The notes under the pieces were generated by a model. That model searched no databases. It saw only the letters and a program-made list of their open reading frames with translations, and was not told the origin of the DNA. A stretch of DNA of 64,000 nt from Microvelia longipes (Eukaryota > Arthropoda > Insecta > Hemiptera > Veliidae). Location of the stretch: assembly GCA_018340805.1 (NCBI GenBank), contig JACMZG010001908.1:45887117-45951116 (forward strand). The letters are read 5' to 3'. Positions 10,743-21,260 of the stretch are shown here, piece by piece. A program made the translations under genes and the position numbers. Every line of letters begins with the position of its first letter. Within the stretch, counting starts at the first letter, position 1.

Positions 10743-12381
10743 ATTGTTTTAAGAATTCAAGATATAGGGAAATATAAATGAACCATTTAAAATAGTTTTC
10801 TTGTTGAGAGATTACTGACTTATACTCTAAAGTTATCCTAAATCCAATCAATACTGATAGTATTTATAGAACTAGAGGTAAGGGTGGATTTAGAAACACG
10901 TTCCCTTATCTTTCAGCATTCCATGGCCTGGAGTTGAATTCATCATACATACCGTTTCAATTGGACAAAGAGTCAACTGATTTAACTCGAGAGAAAATAA
11001 TAACATATAAAGACACCATTAAACGTTCATTTAATAAATTCACTTTAGGGAATTGTAAATATCATCATTACAATATCTTTTGCCAAAGCTTTCACTTTTT
11101 ATTTTTCTAAAAGAACGAATTTTTCACGTTTTTGCTAAAAAATAATTAATTTTACAAATATTTGTGTTATTAATGCACCAATGGGAAGGTGATTTATTAG
11201 GGTGATTATTTTAAATGTCATAGCTCGTGAAACGTATGAAGTCCTATAAAGTGAATTTGATAGCTCAAGTATTAACGTAGATTCTTAAGATTAACAACCT
11301 CTTAAAAATTGATCGCGTGATTATAAACCAAGTTTAAGTAAAAATACCGTCTAACCCCAACTAATTAAACAAAGGAAACTCGTTAAACCGTCCAATAATG
11401 ATTTCATTTTAATTAAGACATAAAATTAATACCATTAATGCTGTTTAACGAAGAGCAAGTAGAATTGCCTTGCTGATATACCGTAGTATCAATATGATCT
11501 AGTAGAACTCTGAGAAAAAGAAATAACAAATATATTCTTGTCGTCTACTTCCAATAAAAGGAGATAACCCAGGTTCATTAGATATAATACTAGACCATCA
11601 ACTCTTTTATCGTTAACGAGTTGCAGATAAAGTTTTCTTGTCATTGACGATATGATCAAAAGAAGTTTTAAAGTGTAACTTTTCTTTTGTAAAAAATATA
11701 AAATAAAATTTTAAATATCTAAATATGTCTTTCTTGGTAAAAATCTTTCTTAGTCGGTCACTTCCTTTTTTTATTTTAGAGAAAGGAAAATTTCACTAAT
11801 AATATTTTCCTGGTAACGATTTTTTAAGTTGAAAGGTTTTTCTGTTTCTTAGAATAAACAACAGAAAATATTTGATATAACAAACGGTTAAATTTAGACA
11901 TTTTCTTTTAGATGGAAAGTCTTAAGATTTCTAAACAATCGGTAAAATCAAAGAAAGTTTGGGAAATGTGATGTTTTTCTTTACTTGTCAGGTCCTTAGA
12001 TGAGAAGGAAAGATATAGTGTTTATTGACAGGAGTTACACAGGGCAATGTACTGTGACCCTATTATTTATTTACTTTTGATCAAAACATCAAAAAATTCT
12101 GAAAAAAGAGATGATTTTCTTGCCAACTTGTCATTAATAAAGTAATATAATAGTTTTCACAATTTTATCATTATTTTTCTTCAACAAAACTTTTTACGAG
12201 ACGAAAAATTTAAAAATAATTATTTTCAGTGCCTTCTATACGAACCACTAAAGTTTGTACCTTTCTATAAGCTTAAGTAAATAACTTTTGTAAAATCAGA
12301 TACAAAGAAGTCTCTATAATGAAAACAGTGCACAATAACAACAACACCGAATTCATTTTACTCTCTTCGCAGAGCTTGTTA
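10743..12381. other. AT-rich non-coding stretch
   Basis: About 1.6 kb with no ORF of note, no tandem repeat and no recognised mobile element. It is intergenic or upstream of the proposed exon at 15759. Confidence 0.5.
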
Positions 12382-12832
12382 AGAGGTCTTCAAGCCTGGT
12401 TAATTTCTTTTGAAATGCGTGCTCCTTTGGTTGCTTTACAATTTATATGTTGTTTAAATGTTTTGTTCATGATTCATAACCTGAAGCAGTAGCATTCCTT
12501 GTTACCCAATTGTTTCCGAATGTTTCCAAGGAAATGCGCATATTTATCCTACACGTTATTCAAAAGTAAATTCATCATTCCAAAATCGGAAATGGACAGC
12601 ATAAATCGTACAATATTATGCTTAAATTATCCTAATTTTTAAAAAGTTTATGCACATTTCCTTTAAACATTTAGAAACGATTAAGTAACAAGTTGTAATG
12701 TTGCTTTAGGTCATTTCATGAACATGACATTTCATGAACAGAACATTTAAACAAGATATAAATTGTGAAACAAGCAAATAAACACGCGTTTCAAAGGAAG
12801 TTCCCCAGGCTTGAGGACCTCCGCGTCAGAAT
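12382..12832. mobile_element. Family D foldback element 1
   Basis: The left arm, opening with gaggtcttcaagcctgg and ttttgaaatgcgtgctc, is mirrored by the right arm with gcgtttcaaaggaag and caggcttgaggacctc. The arms extend inward through attcataacctgaagcagta and its mirrored partner. There is no ORF. The right end ccgcgtcagaattattt corresponds to the ccgcgccagaatt ends of the family B foldback, so D and the B foldback are related. Confidence 0.65.
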
Positions 12833-13032
12833 TATTTGGTTGCTTAACATGCTCCTAATATTATTTTACTTAATCGAACTATATCGAAAGTCCGGTTATT
12901 TATCTACTCACCTAATCAACACGTTGATATGAATCAATTGAATCATATACTCTACTATTTAAGTATTAGTAGTACTAGTGCTTGAGGTATTCTCTCAGTA
13001 TTACAACATTGTCTCTTCGAATTTAAACTTTA

Positions 13033-14205
13033 GGCCCGTATTCAAAGACGTTTCCTAACATTTTCCTAACATTCTCCTAACTTTTTCCTAACATTTTCCT
13101 AACATTTTCCTAACTTTTTCCTAACATTCTCCTAACTTTTTCCTAACATTTTCCTAACTCCTAACATTCTCCTAACATTTTCCTAACGTTCTCCTATCGT
13201 GTTTTAAAAATCTTTTAGAGGCTTCGCATGATTTTATTTAGTAAGAACCTAAGGTAGTTATGTCAAAAAGTGATACCAATGTAAGTAACGTAATATATCG
13301 CAAAATATCAATGTTATTAACTTATTACCTGGATTTACGACACACTTTGTCATAAACAACAATGCGGCCTTGCTTTGGCGAATGTTAAATATATTAGAAA
13401 CTTTATTTACATATGTTTTCAGTAAACAGTAGAGTTAAATACAAATACAATGTTCAATTATTGTAACAGCTTTCATAAATTAAGCAGTATCAAGCGTTTC
13501 AAGTTTGAACGTGGACCAGGTTATACGTATCCAAAGGTGTCTAAATGAAGACCTGTTAATCAGTGCAACACTGTTTTCATTTTGCTAAATCATTTACACA
13601 ATTTTGTTTTTCGTATTTTGTCATCAAATTCATTTTTGGTTGTGTAAATTTTTTTGGTATAATAATGGCTGAATTATTCACACCGGACCAACTGAATTTC
13701 CTCTTTGAATCGATAGCCCGCCACAAACAGACCATAGAAAATAAAAAATTTGATTGTGTTAAAAGAATTTCAGGTAAACTCCCTAATAGTAAGGTAAGTG
13801 GATTAACAGTATTATGTAAATTTATGTAGATTGTTATAAATACGACAAAGTGTGTCGTAAATCCAGGTAATAAGTTAATAACATTGATATTTTGCGATAT
13901 ATTACGTTATTTACAATGGTATCACTTTTTGACTTGACTACCTTAGGTTCTTACTAAAAAAAACCATGCGAAGCCTCTAAATGACTTTTAAACACGGGAA
14001 CGATCATTTAAATTTCGTGGCTTAAAAACATTTCCCTTACCTAAACCTAAGGTGAGTGTTAGGAGAATGTTAGGAGTTAGGAAAATGTTAGGAATGTTAG
14101 GAAAATGTTAGGAGAATGTAGGAAAATGTTAGGAAAATGTTAGGAAAAGTTAGGTGTTAGGAGAATGTTAGGAAAATGTTAGGAAAACGTCTTTGAATAC
14201 GGGCC
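13033..14205 (+). mobile_element. PIF/Harbinger element with about 330-bp inverted arms
   Basis: The element starts GGCCCGTATTCAAAGACG and ends with its complement. It is flanked by TTA at 13030-13032 and TTA at 14206-14208, the 3-bp duplication expected for PIF/Harbinger. Each arm carries an array of CCTAACATTTT-type units (13058-13195 and 14056-14180, inverted), then an inverted unique block (about 13200-13360 and 13838-14000). The central part holds the start of a Myb/SANT-like reading frame. No DDE transposase is present, so the element is an internally deleted derivative. The arrays could bind transposase, which is inference. Confidence 0.87.
13665..13793 (+). CDS. Partial Myb/SANT-like protein (Harbinger accessory gene, exon 1)
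   Basis: The reading frame from ATG 13665 starts MAELFTPDQLNFLFES and continues IARHKQTIENKKFD. This fits the beginning of Myb/SANT-like DNA-binding domains encoded by PIF/Harbinger transposons (aromatic-Thr, Leu-rich helix, then IIE-N-K-K-x-D). A good splice donor, AAG/GTAAGT, follows at 13793/13794; another possible donor, CAG/GTAAAC, lies at 13773/13774. The frame is open upstream to 13563, but this ATG gives the usual domain start. No second exon, transposase or complete DNA-binding domain remains, because the right inverted arm begins at about 13838. In the family, this protein helps the transposase reach DNA. Here it is a stub and probably not functional. Confidence 0.6.
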
Positions 14206-14287
14206 TTAGTGTTTTATATTTTTGACGTGTTTTATTTATTACATCTGGGTTAAATTAAAAAACTGGTTTAACTTGATTCATAATCGC

Positions 14288-14345
14288 CATGAGGCCTATC
14301 CCATTCGCGAATTTTTTCAAAGGAAGTTTGCTAAGATAAGAATAT
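14288..14345 (-). repeat. Decayed tRNA-like/B-start fragment
   Basis: The minus strand reads cgcgaatgggataggcctc after cttcctttga. This matches the attcgcctaatgggatagg block at the start of family B copies. It is short and isolated. Confidence 0.4.
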
Positions 14346-14407
14346 TTGATTTTCTCAAAATCAAATAACACGTAAACCCAAGTTATCATTTTTCAATTTC
14401 ACTGTAT

Positions 14408-14845
14408 CTATCGATTTATCCGGTACTTCGAAGCCAGTGTTAGGCTTTCTGAAAGGACCTTTACAGTTAGATGACTGTCAAAATCACTCAGAGTCTGTTG
14501 GGAAAATGCCTTGACAAGAAAATCTAAATACTTCAACGTGGCATTTATTTTGCTGAAAAGTTGGCATTTAAGTTGCTGAAAATGATATAATAGGTATATC
14601 ATTTTCTTAAATAATAAACAATAACATACACGTCCCTCCACTAAACACCATCTGTCGGCAAAGCCGGTTTTTAGCAAATTAATGACAACGTTACCGTCGA
14701 GTTGTAGGCTTTCACTCTCTCCACCAAATATTTTTTTTTGGCACAGCCAGCTTATGGGAAAATGCAAGAGTACCGTAGGATTGTACAATGCCGTTAAAAC
14801 GACACAGCTTATGGCATTCAAAAGTGGGCTCAGTCTATAATACAT
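14408..14845 (-). CDS. Unrecognised 145-codon open frame
   Basis: This is the longest open frame that is neither a simple repeat nor spanning the gap. It begins MYYRLSPLLNAISCVV. The N-terminal third is hydrophobic. The middle has FGGESESLQLDGN and a Trp-Cys pair. The C-terminal third looks helical and Leu-rich. Local GC is somewhat higher than in its surroundings. No family is recognised and no splice context is clear. It may be a remnant of a mobile element or a chance opening. Confidence 0.2.
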   Translation of the reverse strand: MYYRLSPLLNAISCVVLTALYNPTVLLHFPISWLCQKKIFGGESESLQLDGNVVINLLKTGFADRWCLVEGRVCYCLLFKKMIYLLYHFQQLKCQLFSKINATLKYLDFLVKAFSQQTLSDFDSHLTVKVLSESLTLASKYRINR

Positions 14846-15758
14846 TTTAAGCGGATAGAAGTAGGAGTTGATTATTCAGCAATTTTTCCTCGATGCTCTT
14901 TGACGTAATTTCTTAGTCTACTGTCTATATCTAGCCTAAATAACCTACACATTTCACTTACATTGTTGGTCTACTTTAGTCAAATACTTTTTGTCAGTTT
15001 AGTAATAACGTTTCGTTCTTACCGTATCTCCGGTATATCCGGTAGGCGTTTATGATTATCGACATTTATGATTGAAGCATTTTGTGTCATATATACAGAC
15101 CTCCATTTGTGAGGAGGTCTGTATTCAGAAATACTTGCACCAATTTTATTGTAGGAATAAGTGCAGGAGAAAATAAGAAATAAAAATATTTTGCATAAGC
15201 TGTACTAAAGAATATCATGATCCTAAAATATTAAACTAGTTAAGAAGCCATGTCTAAAAAATGACCCAGCTTGTTTTAATCGATTCTTAAACGTAGTATA
15301 AAAGTATTTTGGGATCCGTCCCTTTATAATTTAATTGAATAGTCGTCTGCAATTTTACTTTTCTAAGCTATGAATTTCCCCATGTTATAGCTCTCTAGAT
15401 ATTTGATTACCTCAAAATTTTGAAGTTGTGTAGAAAATTTCCGAGGTACCCCGAACCCGATTATTTAATACATCGATAAATCTAGTAAAATGCGCTTGGG
15501 ACGTGCATGCCGCACAGGTTCGTTTCATTGCACATTACTCTGTTACAGCTCAATCACATTAGACGTGCATCAAATTTCATTTCTTTTAGCACGTCTTTTT
15601 CTTACCTTTTATAGCCACATAAAAAGAAAAATAAATTTATTGTTAAGAAAAGCTTTTAGAAAAGTTATACGACTTGTTAGACTTTAAAAGAAAGTTTTAT
15701 TTATTTTTATTATGATATGTTCTTTTAAGCATTTTACTGCGTATTACACCTGGTGCAG
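14846..15758. other. Non-coding stretch before the first proposed exon
   Basis: Holds a perfect 11-bp hairpin acagacctcc... at 15095-15122 and a minus-strand family K end (ggtaccccgaacccga) at about 15436-15463. No coding signal is seen. A pyrimidine/AG acceptor context closes the interval at 15757-15758. Confidence 0.45.
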
Positions 15759-15810
15759 GGTGGATCGGGGGCCGCTGGAGCTAGAACGCCTCCAGGGCAC
15801 AGGTGTGCAG
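15759..15810 (+). CDS. Candidate exon A of a large-intron gene
   Basis: A 52-base block, strikingly GC-rich against an AT-rich surround, preceded by cacctggtgcAG and followed by GTAACA. In the frame that starts with one leftover base it reads VDRGPLELERLQGTGVQ and ends in phase 0, matching the phase-0 start of the block at 21143. A second open frame (GGSGAAGARTPPGHRCA) exists and cannot be excluded. No protein family is recognised. The upstream exon, which would have to end in phase 2, was not found. Confidence 0.4.
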
Positions 15811-16071
15811 GTAACAAGGCAATTCGTATCAATTATTTAGATATAAGTTAGAGGAAAGTGATAAAACGGAAATTACTCATGCTGTAAATTTAAAGTCTGA
15901 AGAAAAGAAAATGTATCAACCTGTAAAATGAAAACGCTTCGATTTTACCTCAGCTCCGATTGGTTTATTCTTTTGAATTATTTTTTTCTATGATGATAAC
16001 CCGGTTTTTCTAGGTACAGTGAGAGAAAACTGGCTCTATTAATCATTTCCGGTATGGGATCGCTAAGATCT

Positions 16072-16215
16072 TAGTTTTTTCCCGACTTAGTTACAACCAC
16101 TCAGGGGGTCTTCAAAATACCTAAAACGGATAATTAAATTAAAATACCGATTTCGGATTTTTTACACTATACTTTTCCTCTTTAACTACGGTAACACGCG
16201 TGTAAAAGTAAGCAA
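16072..16215 (+). repeat. Family K 3' fragment
   Basis: Matches the end of K: accactcagggggtcttc, acggataatt, then gatttcggattttttaca and tacttttcctctttaactac. The terminal hairpin is degenerate. Confidence 0.6.
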
Positions 16216-16427
16216 GATTTCATGCATGCATTTCACGATAAATCTTTGCTGGAAAGGCTATATTTCTTGGGATCAAAAAAGGCTCATAAAGGGTATTGGC
16301 AACTCATAATGAGTTAAATTTATGCAGTACACTTCTTGATTCGTTTCACTACATACATTGGCAGTTAAAATCTTACATCGTCAGTAAATTTGAAGTAAAC
16401 GACCATGTTCACTGATCAAGGACATAT

Positions 16428-16439
16428 AATATATATATA

Positions 16440-16498
<59 letters not shown>
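16428..16498. repeat. (TA)n microsatellite
   Basis: About 70 bases of TA repeats with one phase change. Confidence 0.95.
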
Positions 16499-16503
<5 letters not shown>

Positions 16504-16599
16504 TCGTTTTATTTACAGTATTTACAGTAAGCGCATCAGTAAAAAATATTCCGAAAAAGAGGTCTGAAAGTTGGTCAAATGTTCTTGGAAATGTGTGTT

Positions 16600-16925
16600 T
16601 TTTAAATTTTTGTTTCACAATCCATTTCCTGTCTGTTTTTGGCTCATGCATTATAATCTAAACAGTAGCATGACTAATTGTATCGCGATTGTTTTCGCAC
16701 TTTTTCAAAAAATAAAAACATAAAATGATCTTAATACGAGTGCTAACAATGCTATGCAGTATCGATTTTGGAATACGTGAGGAATACGTATGCACATTCT
16801 TTTTGAAGTCCAGGTTTTAGTCCAGGTTTTTGAAAACTGCTGCTCAGGTTATAATGAATTAACTACAAGCAAGCAAGAAATGCATTGTTGAGCAATAAAC
16901 CAAGTCTTTCTAAGGAAATTAGATT
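16600..16925. mobile_element. Family D foldback element 2 (decayed)
   Basis: The left part, with tttcacaatccatttcctg and gctcatgcattataatctaa, faces the right part with caggttataatgaattaac and gcaagcaagaaatgc. The arrangement and wording follow family D element 1, but the arms have many mismatches. No ORF. Confidence 0.45.
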
Positions 16926-17640
16926 TTTTAATAATTTTAATAAATATTAAATTACTCGTATCTACCTTTGGTTTAAATTTATTAAATTTTTTGTTATTTT
17001 TTCCCTTATATCATAACAATTTTTATTTCTTTTTAATATACCAGACATTTCATAATAAAAGAAAAATAAATTGAAAAACGAGATTTAAAATAGGAAGATA
17101 GTAAATTTGAGCCCCGGCTATGTCTGCCATTTAACGACTAGAGTGGGGTGGAAATGGAAGATAGACAGTAAACGAGACGAAAAGCAAGAATCTAATTCGA
17201 GTTTAAAATTATGTCTGCTCCTCTAAGCCTTTTTTTCGCCCTAACGAATCAAGCTCAGTAATGCTCCTTAACATGGGAGGGGGTAACATAACGTCATGTG
17301 TCATGATACTAGAATATCTTTTAAAATATAACTCTTTTGCTTATAACCATCTCTATACATACAGAAAAAATGAAAAAATATAAATGAAAATGTTAAAAAC
17401 ATCTGTGTTTAACTTCCTGCTCTATACGTTGCTTTAAAGTAAAACACTATTATGGATTATTTTACTTTTAATAGTCAACTTCATAGATTAGGGTAAACAA
17501 TTATCTATTAATAAATCTTTGTTTATTGTATGTGCTTTTATTTCACTGGAAGAACATACTGAAAGAATCTTCTAAACATTTTTATATGTTTGTAATATAT
17601 TTTATTTAATATAAATTTATTCATAGCTGTTTTGAGTTTT
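16926..17640. other. AT-rich non-coding stretch
   Basis: No gene and no clear repeat. A small GC-richer patch at 17110-17290 has no open frame with splice sites. Confidence 0.45.
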
Positions 17641-17644
17641 CCTC

Positions 17645-17820
17645 TTTGGGATGTCCAACATCAAAATACATTTTGAGCCAAATCATTCTAAAAAAGTTTT
17701 TTTTAGTCATTATTGTAGGTTAAGGACGTCACACATATTTACTACTTATTACATGTGCAAATACAGTAGGGTTCGGGACAATAATGATGTCGATTTTTGT
17801 GACAATTTCATTTATATCCA

Positions 17821-17880
<60 letters not shown>

Positions 17881-17970
17881 TGTATATAACCCCCAAAAAT
17901 ATTTATATATTCTTGTTCAGTAAACCCCCTTCTCTCAAAAATCAATCGCACCCCTCCCTACCACCATGAC
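17645..17970 (+). repeat. Dispersed repeat (family I copy 1) with (TA)n
   Basis: The block with agtcattattgtaggtta, ggacgtcacacatattt and agggttcggga matches 51340-51425. A (TA)n tract lies at 17823-17877. The tail aatcgcacccctccctacc resembles the C-rich tail near 51580-51600. Confidence 0.6.
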
Positions 17971-18871
17971 CTAATCTCATTAGCTCAATTCTTTTGAAAA
18001 TTCGCCTAAAAGCAGGACTTGATGAATTTGCATAGTTTTTACGTCCATAGCATTATACATTGTTTTTGCTAAAAAACAGGTACGGAGCACCTTCATACTT
18101 CTCCACATACTTCGTCCTTATAATGTCAAATAATGATGCATTTTTATGACGAACGAAGCAATTATAATCATCCAAAGCTTTTTAAGGTAGTATCACTAAG
18201 GTCTTTACTACCCTCGGTCTTAGAATAAAAAGTCATCTAATGTCCAGGGTGTACGGACTGGCTTTTCTTGATCTCAGAACTAATTGGTAATCAAAATTTG
18301 AAGGAAATAATTAACTTCATTACTTATGGCACTAGATAGCGCTCCAAGATATTTTTATCTTCTCAAAAGCTATGAACTTACCAGTTAAATTTGACAATCT
18401 AAGTTTTATTAATTTTCACACTTTAAATGAATAATAACAAAATAATATTTAATTATTGAATTGTATGTCACTGTTCACAGATTTCAACAAGGACTTTCAT
18501 ATGATTGAAAGCTCTATAAATATATATTTTCGCCAAAAGCTTACAAACTAAATGTTAAATAGCTAAACCGATTATGACTAAAATTTATTTATGAATTGTT
18601 AAATGTTTGATAAGAAGATAGAAACTGTATTACAGTTCGTCTAAGTTTTAAAGTTCAAAAATCAATTCCTTTACAATTGTGAGCAATATCTGAATGAAAT
18701 TTAGAGGTTCGATTGACCAATCATATTTTTCTTAAAATTTGGGCTAAAATTTGATTTTTAACAATTTTTTATGCCTCGTCAAAATAGGCTACTGTGGTCA
18801 CATACAACTTCTGGAAAACATAAATTCATTCATCCAACATAGATTCATATTCAACAGCAATTCTTCGATAT
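17971..18871. other. AT-rich non-coding stretch with a K fragment
   Basis: A family K start (caggtacggagcaccttc) lies at about 18076-18160. The remainder shows nothing codable. Confidence 0.45.
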
Positions 18872-18880
18872 ATATTATAT

Positions 18881-18925
<45 letters not shown>

Positions 18926-18955
18926 CGGTTATAAATTGAGGAAAAGTAAAAAAAA
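18872..18955. repeat. (TA)n tract followed by K-type terminal motif
   Basis: TA repeats from 18872 to 18925 with two breaks, directly followed by acggttataaattgaggaa and aagtaaa, the terminal motif of family K. Confidence 0.7.
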
Positions 18956-19779
18956 TGTTTAAAAGAATAAAATGAGTTCGAGGAAAACTGAACAATACAT
19001 ATTAAATTTCGACATCAAAGGTGACTTTTAGTTTATTTTAGAACAAAAGTTTCAAATTAAATTCCATTAGGTTTACTTGGAATTTGATTTTGAATTCAAG
19101 CTGAATTTGGTTGTGAATTTAGATTGAAATGAAATGAAGGAGTTTCGACTATTTCATGACAGATGAAACACTTATTGAACTGGACTCTAATATCGAATCA
19201 AATCTCTGAGTTTGACAGTCGACGTAATGAAGTGGCTTTTCAAACTATCCCTATTTAAATTATCGACGATTTCGTTTATAATTTGAAAGCACGAGAGAGT
19301 AAATTAATTTAAATTAATAATTTAGTCATGAAGGGATTGTCCGTGTGTATGAGTGTGACATACTTGCTGAGTATTTGAAGAACGGCTTGTAGTGGATTGC
19401 ACAGAGATCCACCATATGAGAGGCTTGGTGCTTGAAAAGAAACCCCTGCTTTAAACTAAGAGAGGTATTGCCATTATTTATAAATTAGATTTATTTTACA
19501 TATCTTAATAGCTCGTTTTAAGTCAATAACTTGAAACGACTTTACAAAAACTCTTTACTTAACCGAATAAACTGCACGTAATAATATTTAACATGTTATA
19601 TAAAAGAGCTATTTCGAATATGGTGTGTTCATTGATGTTTAGGAACTGAATTAGATGAATCTGGTTGATTTCGATAGGACGAAATAAGCCCCGTTCACAG
19701 AAGAGCGTACATCCAATAGTTTTAAGATTTTGATATTCTATGTCAATATTTACATGTCCCTATGGTGATAACATATTTT
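18956..19779. other. AT-rich non-coding stretch
   Basis: No supported feature. Phrases of the type gaatttgattttgaattcaa near 19080-19130 form a loose local repetition. Confidence 0.45.
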
Positions 19780-20060
19780 TACTTTCATACGGCTTATGCC
19801 GTAGGTATTTATAGATAATGTATTTTAAAACTATTAAACTAGGATATATTTTTAATAATTTACATGATTTACCTGAATTATCCGTTTCAGGTGCTTTTAA
19901 GACCTCCTGTGTAGTTTTTGCCAAGTGTTATGATTGTCATTTATCATCGTAGCTCCCAGTATGTTTTTACTGCCGAGATGAAACGTGGTTTAAAAACTGA
20001 TTTTTAGGTCTTGTACTATCAGGAAAATAAATTTTATGCAATAATGATTCAGTGAAATAT
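19780..20060 (-). repeat. Family K 3' region, minus strand
   Basis: Begins with the hairpin-like acttt/catacggcttatgccgtag, then gaattatccgtttcaggtgc and aagacctcctgtgtagttt, all reverse-complement matches to the K 3' region. Confidence 0.6.
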
Positions 20061-20224
20061 TTAAAAATTCATGTAAGGTGTAAAAATGCTTAGTTTGTTT
20101 CGAAATGTATCTCGGTTGTAGTAATATATTAGAGTAACAAGTGAGCATCATTTCAATTTTCATATAGTGAAATGTGTAAGTAAAAATAAGATAATGAGAT
20201 AAGACTTATCTCATTATAGGTTGA

Positions 20225-20874
20225 TCAATTTGGTCATATATTTATGACTACATGCGTGCTTCATTTCATATCAATCCAAACATATATCCACTACTTTTAT
20301 AAATTTTTGCTCAGGCATTAAAGCCGGTTAATTACGTTATAGAAACTATTTCCCAGATTGCATAACTTAACTTAAACATTGATTTTTGTACCAAGTTTCA
20401 ACGCTAGAATAAATACGCTGGGAACTACAATGTATAATTTTTTATACATCTTTTTAAAGGTATTTTTATTTTAAATTTATTCTTTCAAAAAAAAAAGGAA
20501 TGTTTACATAACAATGCAAATTGTAACGCTAAACAACATGAAGACCCTGCAGCTGAGGGCAGGTAGCTCCACTAATAACACATGTACCAGTAACAACAAA
20601 AATCAAGTTGTTACTGAAGAGCTCTAAATAATTCTTTAAAAAACTGCTGTGTATGAATAATGTAAATAAGAGCAATAAAGATTTTTCATTTCATTTCAAT
20701 GATAACAGACACGTACACACAAAAAGACAGACAGAACACTTTGTAAAAATCAGTCAGGAGGTATTAAAAACACCTGAAACGCAAGAGGCAAGGAAAATTC
20801 CGGTTTCTGATTTATTTTTAAACACAATTTTACCTTATTTTTTTCTCATTTTAACCTCAAGGTATAAATGAGGA
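20225..20874 (+). repeat. Family K 3' region split by a 264-bp insertion
   Basis: The first part (20225-20432) carries catgcgtgcttcatttcat, tgctcaggcattaaagcc and accaagtttcaacgctagaa. The second part (20702-20874) carries acacgtacacac, gtcaggaggtattaaaaaca, ctgaaacgcaag and the end ataaatgaggaatag. In intact copies the two parts are adjacent. Confidence 0.65.
20433..20696 (+). mobile_element. 264-bp insertion with CAATG target duplication
   Basis: It interrupts family K between CAATG at 20428-20432 and CAATG at 20697-20701. The 3' end reads gcaataaagatttttcattt, resembling the 3' ends of short LINE or SINE copies. It contains a GC-richer core near 20540-20585 and no ORF. The class is inferred only from the target-duplication length and tail. 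Confidence 0.5.
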
Positions 20875-21142
20875 ATAGCAAAGACCGAAAATTTATCACG
20901 CATGAAACTTATTTCATTGCAATTTGATGTCAAGAGGGGGGTGAGTCTCAAACTATATTTATTTTATTTGCAGAATTTTCATTATACTTAATTTAAGAAT
21001 ATGTGAATTATGTATAAGGGAACATTCAGGTGGAAATAGTTCCTTGAGCTAACCCGCTGTGTCTGCCAGACTTATAGGCGTGACGCTCATTTTAAATTTT
21101 TAATACAAATTCTGTTTACGAATTTGCTTAATCCTGTTTCAG

Positions 21143-21260
21143 ATGGCAGACGAATTGTGTACTCGCGTCAACGCTACATGTCCAGGACAGGTACGAAGAA
21201 GATGGCGTCCTCATCACGAGTATATAGTACTCAATATTCCGCTGGAGAGAATAATAACAG
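21143..21260 (+). CDS. Candidate exon B of a large-intron gene (possible start codon)
   Basis: A GC-richer 118-base block preceded by a good acceptor (aatcctgtttcAG) and followed by CAG/GTACAT at 21260/21261. The frame starting at the first base reads MADELCTRVNATCPG, then QVRRRWRPHHEYIV and LNIPLERIIT, leaving one base (phase 1). Joined to 33895 this base gives an uninterrupted frame (g+ac = Asp). The ATG directly after the acceptor could be the true start or an internal Met after exon A. An alternative frame (GRRIVYSRQRYMSRTG...) is also open but would hit a stop if joined to 33895. The family is not recognised. Confidence 0.5.

Noticed and set aside
13058..13195. CCTAAC/TTAGG arrays as interstitial telomere repeats
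   Set aside because: The period is about 11 bp (CCTAACATTTT), not 5 or 6, and the arrays are inside a transposon with defined ends.
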